Source of the DNA: an uncultured Muribaculaceae bacterium
GTDB lineage: Bacteria; Bacteroidota; Bacteroidia; Bacteroidales; Muribaculaceae
Length of the DNA: 47,592 bases
Assembly (NCBI GenBank): GCA_947626355.1
Contig: CANQRV010000016.1
Location: forward strand, 1 to 47,592
Direction: 5' to 3'
The notes beneath the pieces are model-generated. The model was not told where the DNA came from and did no database searches. It saw nothing but the letters and a program-made list of their open reading frames with translations. Below are positions 18,157-25,634 of the stretch, piece after piece (the stretch's first letter is position 1; every line of letters begins with the position of its first letter). Position numbers and translations under genes: made by a program.

Positions 18157-18929
18157 AGGCCGAATACATTCCGGGCGTTGGCGTCGGTGGCCCGCTCCAC
18201 CCCGGCGGGGTCGGCACCGAGCAGGGAGGCCACTTTGTCGCGGATATATGGAAGACAGGCCGACTCGTTGCGCTTCCCGCGCATGGGCACGGGGGCGAGA
18301 TAGGGGGAGTCGGTCTCGAGAAGAATTCGGTCGAGGCCGATCGCGGCTACGGCCTCATGGAGTGGGCCGGCGTTCTTGAAGGTCACCACGCCGTTGATGC
18401 CGAACCAGGGGTCGCACACCTCGCGGATGCGGCGCACGTCGTCGGCCGAGCCGGTGAAGCTGTGCATCACGAGCACGGGCAGCTCTCCGCCATGCTCGCG
18501 GCGGTGGGCGGCGATTACCCCGAGGGTCTGGTCGAGGGCCTCGCGGCAGTGGATGATGACGGGAAGCGAGCGAGTGGCGGCCGCCTCCAGATGGAGCGCG
18601 AAGGCCTCCATCTGCTCGCGGGCGTAGGTCGTGTCCCAGTAAAGGTCGATGCCGGTCTCCCCCACCGCCGCCACGCCGGCGGTGTCGAGCATGGCGAGCA
18701 TGGCGTCGGCGCGTCCGCGCCAATTCCCGTCGACCTCCGTGGGATGGAGCGCGAAGGCGAGGCTCACCCTCGCGGGGCAAGCGCGCCGCAGGGCAAGCAT
18801 CGGCTCGATGCTCTCCTCGTCGACGGCCGGGAGCACCACTCGCTCCACGCCGGCCGCCACAGCCCTGGCGAGGGCCTCCACGCCCCCGTCGAACTCCGGC
18901 ATATAGATATGTGTGTGGGTATCGGTCAT
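18153..18929 (-). CDS. TatD-family metal-dependent deoxyribonuclease
   Basis: A 258-residue TIM-barrel hydrolase. The metal and catalytic motifs are all present: DTHTHIYMPEFD at the N-terminus, AVGETGIDLYWD (Glu ligand), PVIIHCREA, VLVMHSFTGS and LLETDSPYLAPVPMRGKRNE. The family acts as Mg-dependent 3'-5' DNase or related nucleases. Length is standard. Both ends overlap neighbours by 4 bp (polyprenyl synthase upstream, antiporter downstream), showing tight translational coupling. Confidence 0.93.
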   Translation of the reverse strand: MTDTHTHIYMPEFDGGVEALARAVAAGVERVVLPAVDEESIEPMLALRRACPARVSLAFALHPTEVDGNWRGRADAMLAMLDTAGVAAVGETGIDLYWDTTYAREQMEAFALHLEAAATRSLPVIIHCREALDQTLGVIAAHRREHGGELPVLVMHSFTGSADDVRRIREVCDPWFGINGVVTFKNAGPLHEAVAAIGLDRILLETDSPYLAPVPMRGKRNESACLPYIRDKVASLLGADPAGVERATDANARNVFGL

Positions 18930-19894
18930 TTCTTACGCCCCACAAGCTTCTCGGCGAGATGGCGGAAAGCGTCCTTGGCCTCGTCGGAGAGCGAGGTGGC
19001 CTTGACGGCAGCCATGGCCTGCGATGAATAATGGGCCACGGCCTTCGAGCAGCCCTCCTTCACCCCGAGCTTCTCATAGAGACGCGTCACGGTCTTCACC
19101 TTGCTCTCGCCGGGAGCCATAGCCATGGCGGCGCGGAGGGCCTCCTCCATCGCCGGCGAGCTCTCGAGGGCATGGAGATAGAGATAGGTCTTCTTGGAAT
19201 TGTTGATGTCGCCGCCGATGGGCTTGCCGAAGGTGGCGGAGTCGCCGAAGGTGTCGAGCCAGTCGTCCTGGATCTGGAAGGCGAGCCCCACGGCCATGCC
19301 GTAGTCGTAGAGGCGGGCGGCGTCCTCGGCGGAGGCGCCTCCGATGATGGCGCCTATCGTTGCGGCGGCGCCGAGCAGCGCGCCGGTCTTGCAGGAGATC
19401 ATCTCCAGATAGTCGGCGAGCGAGACGGTCTCGGCGGTCTCGAAGGCCATGTCGAGAGCCTGCCCCTCGTAGATCTTGATGGCCATGTCGTTGAAGGCGT
19501 CGAGCACGGAGCGCAGCCTGTCGGGCTCCACCTCACACACCCATTGTGTGGCGAGCGTCAGCATGGTGTCGCCGGAAAGGATGGCGGCGTTGGAGCCGTA
19601 TTTCCTATGCACGGTGGGGCGTCCGCGACGCATGTCGGAGTTGTCCATCACGTCGTCGTGGAGAAGCGTGAAATTATGGAAAGTCTCGATGCCGAGCGCA
19701 GGGCGCACCGCTTTGCCGGCGGCTCCGCCGAAAGCGTCGGCAGCCATCATCGTCAGCACTGGGCGGATGCGTTTGCCCCCGGCCGAGAGGGCATAGGCGA
19801 CAGGTTGATAGAGGGAATCAAGCATTCCCTCCGGCCAGGAGAGTTCCTTGACGGCCGATTCGAGGTCGGCGCGGTATTCTGCTATTGTTTTCAT
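18926..19894 (-). CDS. Polyprenyl diphosphate synthase (IspA-like)
   Basis: A 322-residue isoprenyl chain-elongation enzyme that condenses isopentenyl diphosphate with allylic diphosphates. GGKRIRPVLTMM binds substrate. The first Asp-rich motif is LLHDDVMDNSDMRRGRPT (DDxxD) and the second is QIQDDWLDTFGD. Two residues with small side chains upstream of the first motif would allow a medium-length product, but product length cannot be decided by eye. It begins the operon that continues into TatD and the antiporter, and follows a lipoprotein gene by 42 bp. Confidence 0.92.
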   Translation of the reverse strand: MKTIAEYRADLESAVKELSWPEGMLDSLYQPVAYALSAGGKRIRPVLTMMAADAFGGAAGKAVRPALGIETFHNFTLLHDDVMDNSDMRRGRPTVHRKYGSNAAILSGDTMLTLATQWVCEVEPDRLRSVLDAFNDMAIKIYEGQALDMAFETAETVSLADYLEMISCKTGALLGAAATIGAIIGGASAEDAARLYDYGMAVGLAFQIQDDWLDTFGDSATFGKPIGGDINNSKKTYLYLHALESSPAMEEALRAAMAMAPGESKVKTVTRLYEKLGVKEGCSKAVAHYSSQAMAAVKATSLSDEAKDAFRHLAEKLVGRKK

Positions 19895-19936
19895 TGATTT
19901 TCCTATAAGATAAAGAGGTGTTGGAAAAGAATGGCC

Positions 19937-20521
19937 TCACTTCATGTATCGCTCCACGATGCCGGCTGGCAGGCCACGGCCGGAGTCGATCCTAAGCACG
20001 GTCTTGAAGCCGATCATGAAGCGCTGGAAGGTGACGGTGTCCGAGCCGCAGGCATCGCGCAGGGCTTCGATCTCCTTCTCCACCTGGGGAAGGGTCTTTG
20101 TGTTGTCGCGGATGTTGTTGGCATACTCGAGGCCGAGCTCGTAGCCGAGGCCCTGGGGGTCGGTGGTGCCGGCGATCGCGAGCATGCGCATCTTGTCGGG
20201 AAGAGGGAGCTCGGTCATATAATTGTCCATGGCCTCGCTGAAGACGGTGAGCGCCGAGTCCTTGTAGTTCTCGTAGGCATAGAGCGTGGCGTTGGCGAAG
20301 GTGTCGATGCGGGCCGGCGGAATCTTGCCGAGCGTGGCGTTGCAAATAAAGCGTGCGACGGAGTCCGGGGAGACCCTGTCCATCATATATCTGACACGCC
20401 CGCTGTCGCCCATGGTGGCGAATTCCGGGGGCAGCGCATTCTCGTCTCTGGCGTCCTTATGGCCGCATGATGTGGCGAGCAAGGCCACACATAAAGAAGA
20501 TAAGACAGCTATCTTTTTCAT
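19937..20521 (-). CDS. Hypothetical lipoprotein
   Basis: A 194-residue lipoprotein with signal MKKIAVLSSLCVALLATSC. The mature part is soluble and largely helical (GRVRYMMDRVSPDSVARFI, then ARIDTFANATLYAYENYKDS). I do not recognise the family. The ATG at 20521 is preferred over a TTG two codons upstream. It lies 42 bp before the polyprenyl synthase and may be in the same transcript. Confidence 0.8.
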   Translation of the reverse strand: MKKIAVLSSLCVALLATSCGHKDARDENALPPEFATMGDSGRVRYMMDRVSPDSVARFICNATLGKIPPARIDTFANATLYAYENYKDSALTVFSEAMDNYMTELPLPDKMRMLAIAGTTDPQGLGYELGLEYANNIRDNTKTLPQVEKEIEALRDACGSDTVTFQRFMIGFKTVLRIDSGRGLPAGIVERYMK

Positions 20522-20614
20522 TTTCAATATTCAGACATACCCCGTCGGCGTCCTTGCAAGCAGGATCGCGCCGAAGAGGCGATACAAAATTACAAAAAAA
20601 TTCCGCAAAAAGCA

Positions 20615-20644
20615 TTGCCGAATGAAATAAAAGCATTAACTTCG
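20615..20644 (+). promoter_or_regulatory. Promoter of tRNA-Ser
   Basis: TTG at 20615-20617, a 19-nt spacer, and TAACTTCG at 20637-20644, close to TAnnTTTG. Transcription would start near 20651, giving a leader of about 100 nt before the mature tRNA. The leader holds no open frame I would call. Confidence 0.55.
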
Positions 20645-20750
20645 CAGCGTGAAACGCGAAAAGCCCGGTCAAACGGGGTCTGCAAGCCGCCGGAATCAGC
20701 CTGATGCCGGAGGGATGAAAGCCCTCGGAGACCGAGATGGCTCAAGCGAT

Positions 20751-20841
20751 GGAGTGATGCTCGAGTGGCTGAAGAGGCACGCCTGGAAAGCGTGTATACG
20801 CCAAAAGCGTATCCCGAGTTCGAATCTCGGTCACTCCGCCA
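20751..20841 (+). tRNA. tRNA-Ser(GGA)
   Basis: A 91-nt class II tRNA. The acceptor stem is GGAGTGA (20751-20757) with TCACTCC (20831-20837), followed by discriminator G and an encoded CCA (20839-20841). The anticodon arm is ACGC-CTGGAAA-GCGT with anticodon GGA at 20785-20787. A long variable arm (TATACGCCAAAAGCGTA) and the T loop GTTCGAATC are clear. Its 3' portion doubles as the left attachment site of the integrated element, and the gene is restored intact by element-borne sequence. Confidence 0.97.
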
Positions 20842-20849
20842 CAGAAAAA
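20782..20849 (+). repeat. attL: direct repeat in tRNA-Ser 3' half
   Basis: Matches 30344-30411 at 67 of 68 positions. The only mismatch is A (20789) versus T (30351) next to the anticodon, and 20790-20849 is a perfect 60-bp match. It covers the anticodon loop, variable arm, T arm, CCA and a short A-rich tail. Confidence 0.95.
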
Positions 20850-20855
20850 TGTTGC

Positions 20856-20903
20856 AAAAGAATGGTTTACAGATATTAACGGATGTCTGTAAATCGTTCT
20901 TTT
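20856..20903 (+). terminator. Element-borne terminator for tRNA-Ser
   Basis: Imperfect inverted repeat (20856-20873 with 20886-20903, 16 of 18 paired) ending in TTCTTTT, directly downstream of the tRNA and attL. It probably replaces the chromosomal tRNA terminator that was moved to the far side of the element (30408-30440). TTTACAG also recurs at 20908, so integrase binding is an alternative role. Confidence 0.55.
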
Positions 20904-20948
20904 GTCCGTTTACAGGCCATAGGACCCCCGGGAATAGGCTGCGCACAG

Positions 20949-21030
20949 GTCGTTTTAGACCGCTTTAGGTCGCTTTAGACCGCGTTTTGTTTCACCTCAT
21001 GTTTCACCTGCTGTTTCACCAGCGTTTCAC
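20949..21030 (+). repeat. Two sets of short direct repeats before the integrase
   Basis: Set one: GGTCGTTTTAGACCGC (20949-20964) and GGTCGCTTTAGACCGC (20969-20984), 20 bp apart, each with GGTC/GACC symmetry. Set two: GTTTCAC at 20989, 21001, 21013 and 21024, with 12, 12 and 11 bp spacing. Evenly phased repeats next to an attachment site are typical of integrase arm-type or excisionase binding sites. This role is inferred. Confidence 0.6.
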
Positions 21031-21043
21031 GCATTTCAAGCCT

Positions 21044-22234
21044 ATGGTAACTTTAAAGGTCGTATCGCACAACGACTCCCTCTACCTCCAGATCATTCAG
21101 AAAAGAAAACCCGCGCGCCTCGCCCTCGGAATCAGATGCACCAAGGAGCGCCTCGCCGAGGCACAGGCGTCCCCCGACTCCCGCGACAACGTCTCGCTCA
21201 TGCGCCTGCTCCGGCAGAAGGTGGTCAAGGCCGAGGACATCCTCTACCGCATGGAGAGGGAGCTCGACGGCATGGACTTCACCGCTGACGACGTCAAGAG
21301 GGAGATCGAGCGGGAGTGGTACCCCGACAAGGCGCGCCGGCGGGAGAGCGCCAACCTCTTCCTCCCCCGCTTCCGCGACTATATCTCGCGGTGCAACAAA
21401 CCGCGTACCGCGCAGCTCTACAAATGCACGCTCTCCAGAATCGAGGCCCTGATGCCGGAAGCCGACACCCTGCACTTCGAGGACATCACTCCCGAATGGC
21501 TCCGCCGTTTCGAGGCGCGCCTCGCCGAGACCTCGCCCGGAGCCAACGCCAGGGGCATCCACCTGCGCAACATCCGGGCGGTGGTCAACGCCGCCATCAC
21601 CGACGGAATCACCGACTACTATGCCTTCCGGCGCTTCCGGATCCGCCACGAGGCCACGCGCAAGAGGGCGATGCCGGTGGAGGAGCTCCGAAGGCTGCTG
21701 ACCATGGAGCTCGACGGTCCCGACGCCTATTACCGGGACATGTTCGCCCTCATGTTTTTCCTCATCGGCATCAACACAGTGGATCTCTACGCGCTCAAGG
21801 GCATGAGAGGAGACCGCATCGAGTACTGCCGCTCCAAGACAGGCAAGCATTACTCCATAAAGGTAGAGCCGGAGGCCATGGAGATAATCGAGCGGCACCG
21901 AGGCGTCAACGGCCTGCTCGACATCGCCGACAGATGGGGGTCGAGCTATTACTACATGATGCAGTGCAACCACATGCTCAAAGGCATCGGGGCTCCGCGC
22001 GCGGGGCGCGGGGGGAGGAAGGGAGAGGGTCTGTGGCCGGAAATCTCGACGTACTGGGCCCGCCACACGTGGGCCTCCGTCGCCATCGACCTCGACATAC
22101 CCAGGGAGACGGTGGCCCACGCCCTTGGCCACTCGCTCAACGACGTCACAGAAATCTACATCAGCTTCAACCCGCGCAAGGTCGACGAGGCGAACCGCCG
22201 CGTGATCGACTGGGTGCTCTACGGCAAGCGATAG
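21044..22234 (+). CDS. Tyrosine-type site-specific integrase
   Basis: A 396-residue recombinase that catalyses integration into tRNA-Ser. The N-terminal arm-binding part (about 1-80) is followed by a SAM-like core-binding domain (about 110-200) and the catalytic domain. Visible catalytic elements are the beta-hairpin Lys (SKTGKHYSIKV), the Arg of YWARHTWAS, the His of ALGHS and the nucleophile Tyr in EIYISFN. At the place of the usual first Arg (GMRxxDL) it reads GINTVDL. A longer frame starts at TTG 20987, but those extra residues (repeated FHL) merely translate the GTTTCAC repeats. The ATG at 21044 is therefore preferred. Confidence 0.9.
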   Translation: MVTLKVVSHNDSLYLQIIQKRKPARLALGIRCTKERLAEAQASPDSRDNVSLMRLLRQKVVKAEDILYRMERELDGMDFTADDVKREIEREWYPDKARRRESANLFLPRFRDYISRCNKPRTAQLYKCTLSRIEALMPEADTLHFEDITPEWLRRFEARLAETSPGANARGIHLRNIRAVVNAAITDGITDYYAFRRFRIRHEATRKRAMPVEELRRLLTMELDGPDAYYRDMFALMFFLIGINTVDLYALKGMRGDRIEYCRSKTGKHYSIKVEPEAMEIIERHRGVNGLLDIADRWGSSYYYMMQCNHMLKGIGAPRAGRGGRKGEGLWPEISTYWARHTWASVAIDLDIPRETVAHALGHSLNDVTEIYISFNPRKVDEANRRVIDWVLYGKR

Positions 22235-22240
22235 ACGGTG

Positions 22241-22275
22241 CGGGGCGCCCTCCCCGATACGGAGAAGGCGCCCCG
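22241..22275. terminator. Hairpin between integrase and tape-measure chimera
   Basis: A 9-bp perfect stem, CGGGGCGCC/GGCGCCCCG (22241-22249 with 22267-22275), lies just past the integrase stop and between two convergent genes. No T-run follows. Likely a transcription stop for one or both. Confidence 0.5.
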
Positions 22276-22316
22276 ATAACCATAATCAATAGATACAACC
22301 TATAAATCAGTCTCTC

Positions 22317-23606
22317 CTACCTCTTGCGTTGTCTCTTCGCGAGCCACGCGACCGCCACGGCGAGGATGCCAACGGCTGCGAGCGCCCAGCCTCCGGCGTC
22401 CTGCTTGGCCTGCTCCCATGCCGTCAGCTTGCGCTCCACGGGATAGGGCTGCGGCACGCGGATGCTGTCGGCCACCACCTCGCGCCAGGCGTCGTCCACC
22501 TTCACTCCCTCCGCGTGCCTCACGTTGCTCATGCCGGGACCCATGGCGGCTATGGCCGCCGGGCCCTTCGTGCCGCCATAGGTCTTCTCGTAGCGCTCCT
22601 TGGCTTCCGCGTGCGCCTTCTGGGCCGCGTCGCGGGCGAGTCTCGCCTCCGCCTTCTGCCTGCCGAGGTCGGCGAGCATCCCTTTCGCTCCCTCCAGCTC
22701 ATACTTCCGCTGCAGCGATCTCAGGTAGTCGTCGAGCGCCGCCTTGTTCTCGGTGTATTTCTTTCCGGTGTCGTCGAGCTGCGCGCTGTAGTCGGGTATG
22801 ATGCTGTTGAGCTTCCCGATGGCCGTCCGCCTCTCCTCGAGGCTAAGGCTCTCATTGCGGGCGGCGCTCACCAGCAGGTCGATCTGCGTCTTCTCCTCGG
22901 CCACCTTCCCGGCCGCCTCCGTCCGGATGCCGTTGAGCATCCGCGTCCGCTCAGCCGCCTCCGAGGTAGCCGAGTTGAACGACTCCACCGCCTTCACGAT
23001 GCCCCAGACGGCGAGGGCTGCGGCTCCGATGGCTCCGGCCGTCATCACCCCCTGGAGAAGGGTCATGCTTTTCATCGCCGACAGGGCGGTCGCCGACAGC
23101 GCTCTCAATTCAATCCATGCGGCCTTGACCCCTTTCGACAGCTTGACGAAATTGCCGCCCATCATCACGATCTGGTTGAATCCGGTCAGCACGGGCATGA
23201 TGTCCTTGGCGACCGCTCCCATCTGTTCCTTGATGTCGCCGAGCCAGTTCTCCATCTGTTTCAGGCGTCCGGAGTCGGTGGCGGCGAGGGCGGCGTTCAT
23301 GTGGCCGACGTTGTCGGTGATGATCTGTGCCAGCATGGCGGCGCGCTCCTCCTCGGTGCCCATCTTCATCACCTGCTCCTGCGCCTCGCTGAAGGTGATG
23401 CCCACGCGCCTCAGCGCCGAGGTCTGCTGCGCGGAGCAGAGGTCCTTGATGGCCTGGATCTCTCCTTCGGTGGCGCCCATGCGCTGCTGCATCACCACCG
23501 CCCCGCGCATGGCCCTGCGCAGAGCCTCGGCGTCCACCGTCAGCTTCCTGAGGCCGCCGGCCGCGTCTTCTATCTTGAAGCCTATCGAAATCGTCGAGTC
23601 AGCCAT
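22317..23606 (-). pseudogene. Tape-measure protein with internal deletions, fused to spanin-like C-terminus
   Basis: A 429-residue open frame. Residues 1-38 (MADSTISIGFKIEDAAGGLR onward) are the usual start of a Bacteroidetes phage tape measure. Residues 40-60 (QRMGATEGEIQAIKDLCSAQ) and 62-300 (TSALRRVGITFSEAQEQVMK, then TDSGRLKQMENWLGDIKEQM) are later parts of the same protein. From memory of the family, long stretches are missing at the joins near residues 38-40 and 60-62. The end (about 375-429, ADSIRVPQPYPVERKLTAWE, then a membrane segment at 408-423 and KRQRKR) resembles the C-terminus of phage inner-membrane spanin-like lysis proteins, so a third join probably lies at about 345-375. All joins keep the frame. 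Real tape measures are 700-1500 residues, so the product cannot set a normal tail length. It is called a pseudogene with an intact frame. Confidence 0.75.
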
Positions 23607-23658
23607 TTGTCGTCACTGTTTGTTTATAAATGAAAGAAACCCTTAAAATGAATCCGTC

Positions 23659-23928
23659 ATGCTCTCTCGTATCTGCTCTTTACTGACACTGACCGGGTGG
23701 GGTAATGCCTATGTGTGGCTGTGGACTGCCGGAATGGTGACATTCCTTGTCGTCGGCGGCGTCTCCGTATTGGTCATCATCGGAATGGGGGCCTACCTGC
23801 TCTTTTCCTTTTTAATCGGCGCCGTGAAAGGCCTCAAGGAAAGATTCTCTACTCGAGCCCCATCCGGGCCATCAGCTCCCGGCGCCTCCTCATCGCTTCC
23901 GGGCGGCTCGTCTCCTCGTGATCCGTAG
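23659..23928 (+). CDS. Small membrane protein in phage tail region
   Basis: An 89-residue frame on the strand opposite to the tail genes. It has two hydrophobic segments (about 18-40, MVTFLVVGGVSVLVIIGMGA, and LLFSFLIGAV) and a Ser/Pro/Gly-rich tail. The 3' end overlaps the end of the chaperone GT frame by 80 bp. No known family is recognised. A superinfection-exclusion or other prophage-expressed membrane role would fit the reversed orientation, but the frame could be fortuitous. Confidence 0.45.
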   Translation: MLSRICSLLTLTGWGNAYVWLWTAGMVTFLVVGGVSVLVIIGMGAYLLFSFLIGAVKGLKERFSTRAPSGPSAPGASSSLPGGSSPRDP

Positions 23929-24504
23929 CCGCCGGGCTCTCCGAGTCCCATGGAAGCGGGAGCACCCTCTTCGGGTCGACGCTCCCTTTCACGAAAGGCT
24001 GGATGATCATGCACCCTAAGGTGCGCGCCGTCTCCCAGTCGCGCCGCGCCTCGGCCTCCCGCTGGTCGCCCCATGCCCGCAGGCACGCCCGGATCTCCGG
24101 AAGGGTCAGCCGCTCGAAGGTCTCCAGCGGCATCCCCATGGCGCCCACGCACTGTCCTAAGAGCCAGTCGATGCCCCGGGGGAGTCCGTCTCCTTCTTTT
24201 TTTTTGAGTCGCCGGAGTCGGCGGGGTCGGCCTGGGCCGCCAGCTGCGAGCGCAGCCACACCCCGAGACCGTTGAGCTCCGCGAGGCTCAGGCGGTCGCA
24301 GAACGTCTCCAGGTCGGGAGGCATCTCGGTGCCCTCGGCCTTGGCGCCCGAGCATGCCGCCGCCCAGGCCAGCGTCATGGTGTCGACGGTGTCGGCCTCT
24401 CCCTGGAGCAGGAAGTCCTTGCCCGTGGCCTCCTTGTAGCGGCGGAAGGCACCGCCGCTGAGGCGCGCCTTCCACTTCTTTCCGTCAGCTCTGATCTCGT
24501 CCAT
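23849..24504 (-). CDS. Tail assembly chaperone, frameshift product GT
   Basis: A roughly 218-residue fusion made by a -1 ribosomal frameshift on the A9 run at 24197-24205. The first 103 residues are shared with the short form. The T part (EGDGLPRGIDWLLGQCVGAM, then a helical, charged stretch ending in MARMGLE) is read from the -1 frame. In lambda, gpGT recruits the tail-tube subunit to the tape measure. The gene lies, as in intact phages, between the tail-tube C-terminus and the tape measure. Both frames are open and the slippery heptamer is in the correct phase, so this part of the prophage is still intact. Confidence 0.8.
24157..24504 (-). CDS. Tail assembly chaperone, short form G
   Basis: A 115-residue unshifted product (MDEIRADGKKWKARLSGGAF onward, with the helical core at about 40-90). 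It ends shortly after the lysine run K101-K104. It starts 3 bp after the tail-tube fragment stop, the normal gene order in siphoviruses. In lambda-like phages the short form is made in large excess over GT. Confidence 0.8.
   Translation of the reverse strand: MDEIRADGKKWKARLSGGAFRRYKEATGKDFLLQGEADTVDTMTLAWAAACSGAKAEGTEMPPDLETFCDRLSLAELNGLGVWLRSQLAAQADPADSGDSKKKKETDSPGASTGS
24197..24205 (-). promoter_or_regulatory. Programmed -1 frameshift slippery site
   Basis: On the coding strand TC-AAAAAAAAA-G: in the zero frame the codons are TCA AAA AAA AAG. This offers both A AAA AAA and A AAA AAG heptamers in the X XXY YYZ phase. Slipping by -1 opens 115 further codons, while the zero frame stops 12 codons after the run. 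The layout is identical to other tail chaperone frameshifts. Confidence 0.8.
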
Positions 24505-25276
24505 GGCCTATGCGCTGAAGGTCGTGGGCTCGCCGGAGTTCTCGAAGTCGAAGGAGTAGGTCGCCTCCTCCCCCTCGGGATAGTTCTCCTCCAGCTTGGT
24601 GATGATCACGTCGCCGACGAGATAGGGCGTCCTTGGTCCGGGCGTTGGCCGTCAGGCACTGCGCCTGCGCCTTGCGCGGGTTGCTCCGCGTCGGCTTTAT
24701 GATCTGCTCGTTGATGACGTACTTCCTTCCGTCGGGGTCGAGCCGCACCATGGCGCCCCTGATGACGTCGAAACACTTCTTGGCCTGGTCCTGCGAGTTG
24801 GCGGCGGTGTAGCTCTCGGCGTTGCTGTCGCCGAAGAGAAGGTCCCACAGGGCGAAGGCCGCGCTCCCGGTGGTCTTCGAGAATTTGCGCGGCACGAACA
24901 GGGCGCACTCCTTCACCAGCCTCCGCCCCCCGCTGTCGCGGAAGCCGTAGACGCTCGCGAACTGGAAGGCCTGCACGGGCGTCAGGGAGTATCTCTGCTG
25001 TCCTTTCTTTCCCGGAAAGTACAATGACTCGTAGAAGCGGAAGAAACGCCGTATATGGCGCCCGGAGAGGCCGTAGCGCCCCACGAGCCGCAGGAAGCGC
25101 TCCACCGCCAGCTGCTCCCACAGGTTGTGTCCCGCCGGATTCCCGGCCACCGCCCCGATGTAGGCCGTGATCCGCGGGTCGGCCTCGGTGACGCACCGAG
25201 GCACGGCCACGCCCGCCAGACGCGCCGTCACCCCCTTCTTCGCCTCCCTGAGCCTCGTCTTCTCGTCTTCGGTCAT
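24485..25276 (-). pseudogene. Large terminase, N-terminal part only
   Basis: The first 216 codons encode the ATPase domain start of a phage large terminase: HLWEQ-like region, then GKKGQQRYSLTPVQAFQFAS, the Walker A-like VPRKFSKTTGSAAFALW at about 128-144, and SYTAANSQDQAKKCFDVIRG. The similarity stops at NARTKD (216), where family members continue with Gly and then the Walker B Asp-Glu of the ATPase. From there the frame runs out of phase into the tail-tube remnant for 47 meaningless codons. The Walker B motif and the whole nuclease domain are absent, so the product cannot package DNA. The large terminase is normally about 550 residues. Confidence 0.85.
24508..24632 (-). pseudogene. C-terminal fragment of major tail-tube protein
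   Basis: About 40 codons, read in a different frame from the terminase fragment that precedes it: TPYLVGDVIITKLEENYPEG, then EATYSFDFENSGEPTTF and a stop at 24508-24510. This reads like the last beta strands of a siphovirus tail-tube protein. It directly precedes the G chaperone as in complete phages. Its N-terminal part and the whole head region are missing. Confidence 0.6.
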
Positions 25277-25280
25277 GGTC

Positions 25281-25634
25281 TCACTCTATCGACTCTATCT
25301 CCTTGCGCAGCGCGTCGAGCGGCGTCGGCTTGTCGGGCTTCCCCACGATGTCGGCCACCGTCAGGTTGAGCTGCTTGCACATGCGCGTCACCGCGTCCGA
25401 GGTGTCCTTGAGGATCTTGCTCACCGGATGCGCGTTGATGTTGATGACGTCGCCGCTCTTGCCGAGCACCTCGACGTAGATGCTGTCGAGGGTCTCGGCG
25501 TCGAGCGCCGCCCGCTGCATAAGCGTCAGCTGCGCCGCCAGGGCGTCGATCTGTATGGTGAGCTGCGGCGAGTAGATCCCCGCCGCTTTCATCGCCTTCA
25601 CCACGCGCCGTCTGTTTGAGTCAAGTGATGCCAT
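25281..25634 (-). CDS. Phage terminase small subunit, P27 type
   Basis: A 117-residue protein with the helical pattern of the P27 family: MASLDSNRRRVVKAMKAAGI, then YSPQLTIQIDALAAQLTLMQRA and ILKDTSDAVTRMCKQLNLT. It would recognise the packaging site and load the large subunit. It appears complete and is 4 bp upstream of the broken large terminase. It is preceded by a GC-rich non-coding stretch that may hold the packaging site. Confidence 0.8.
   Translation of the reverse strand: MASLDSNRRRVVKAMKAAGIYSPQLTIQIDALAAQLTLMQRAALDAETLDSIYVEVLGKSGDVININAHPVSKILKDTSDAVTRMCKQLNLTVADIVGKPDKPTPLDALRKEIESIE

Noticed and set aside
16307..18217. 636-codon alternative frame over the second antiporter
   Set aside because: Pro/Arg/His-rich out-of-frame translation. 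The overlapping frame has clear membrane helices and motifs.
20782..20847. Duplicate tRNA gene at 30344-30404
   Set aside because: The right copy has only the 3' half from the anticodon arm and no acceptor 5' strand, so it is an attachment site.
20949..21030. CRISPR array
   Set aside because: Repeats are 7-16 bp with gaps under 12 bp and no spacer-sized unique segments. No CRISPR array was seen anywhere in the window.
20987..21043. Integrase start at TTG 20987
   Set aside because: The added 19 residues just translate the GTTTCAC repeats, and the ATG at 21044 starts the conserved N-terminus.
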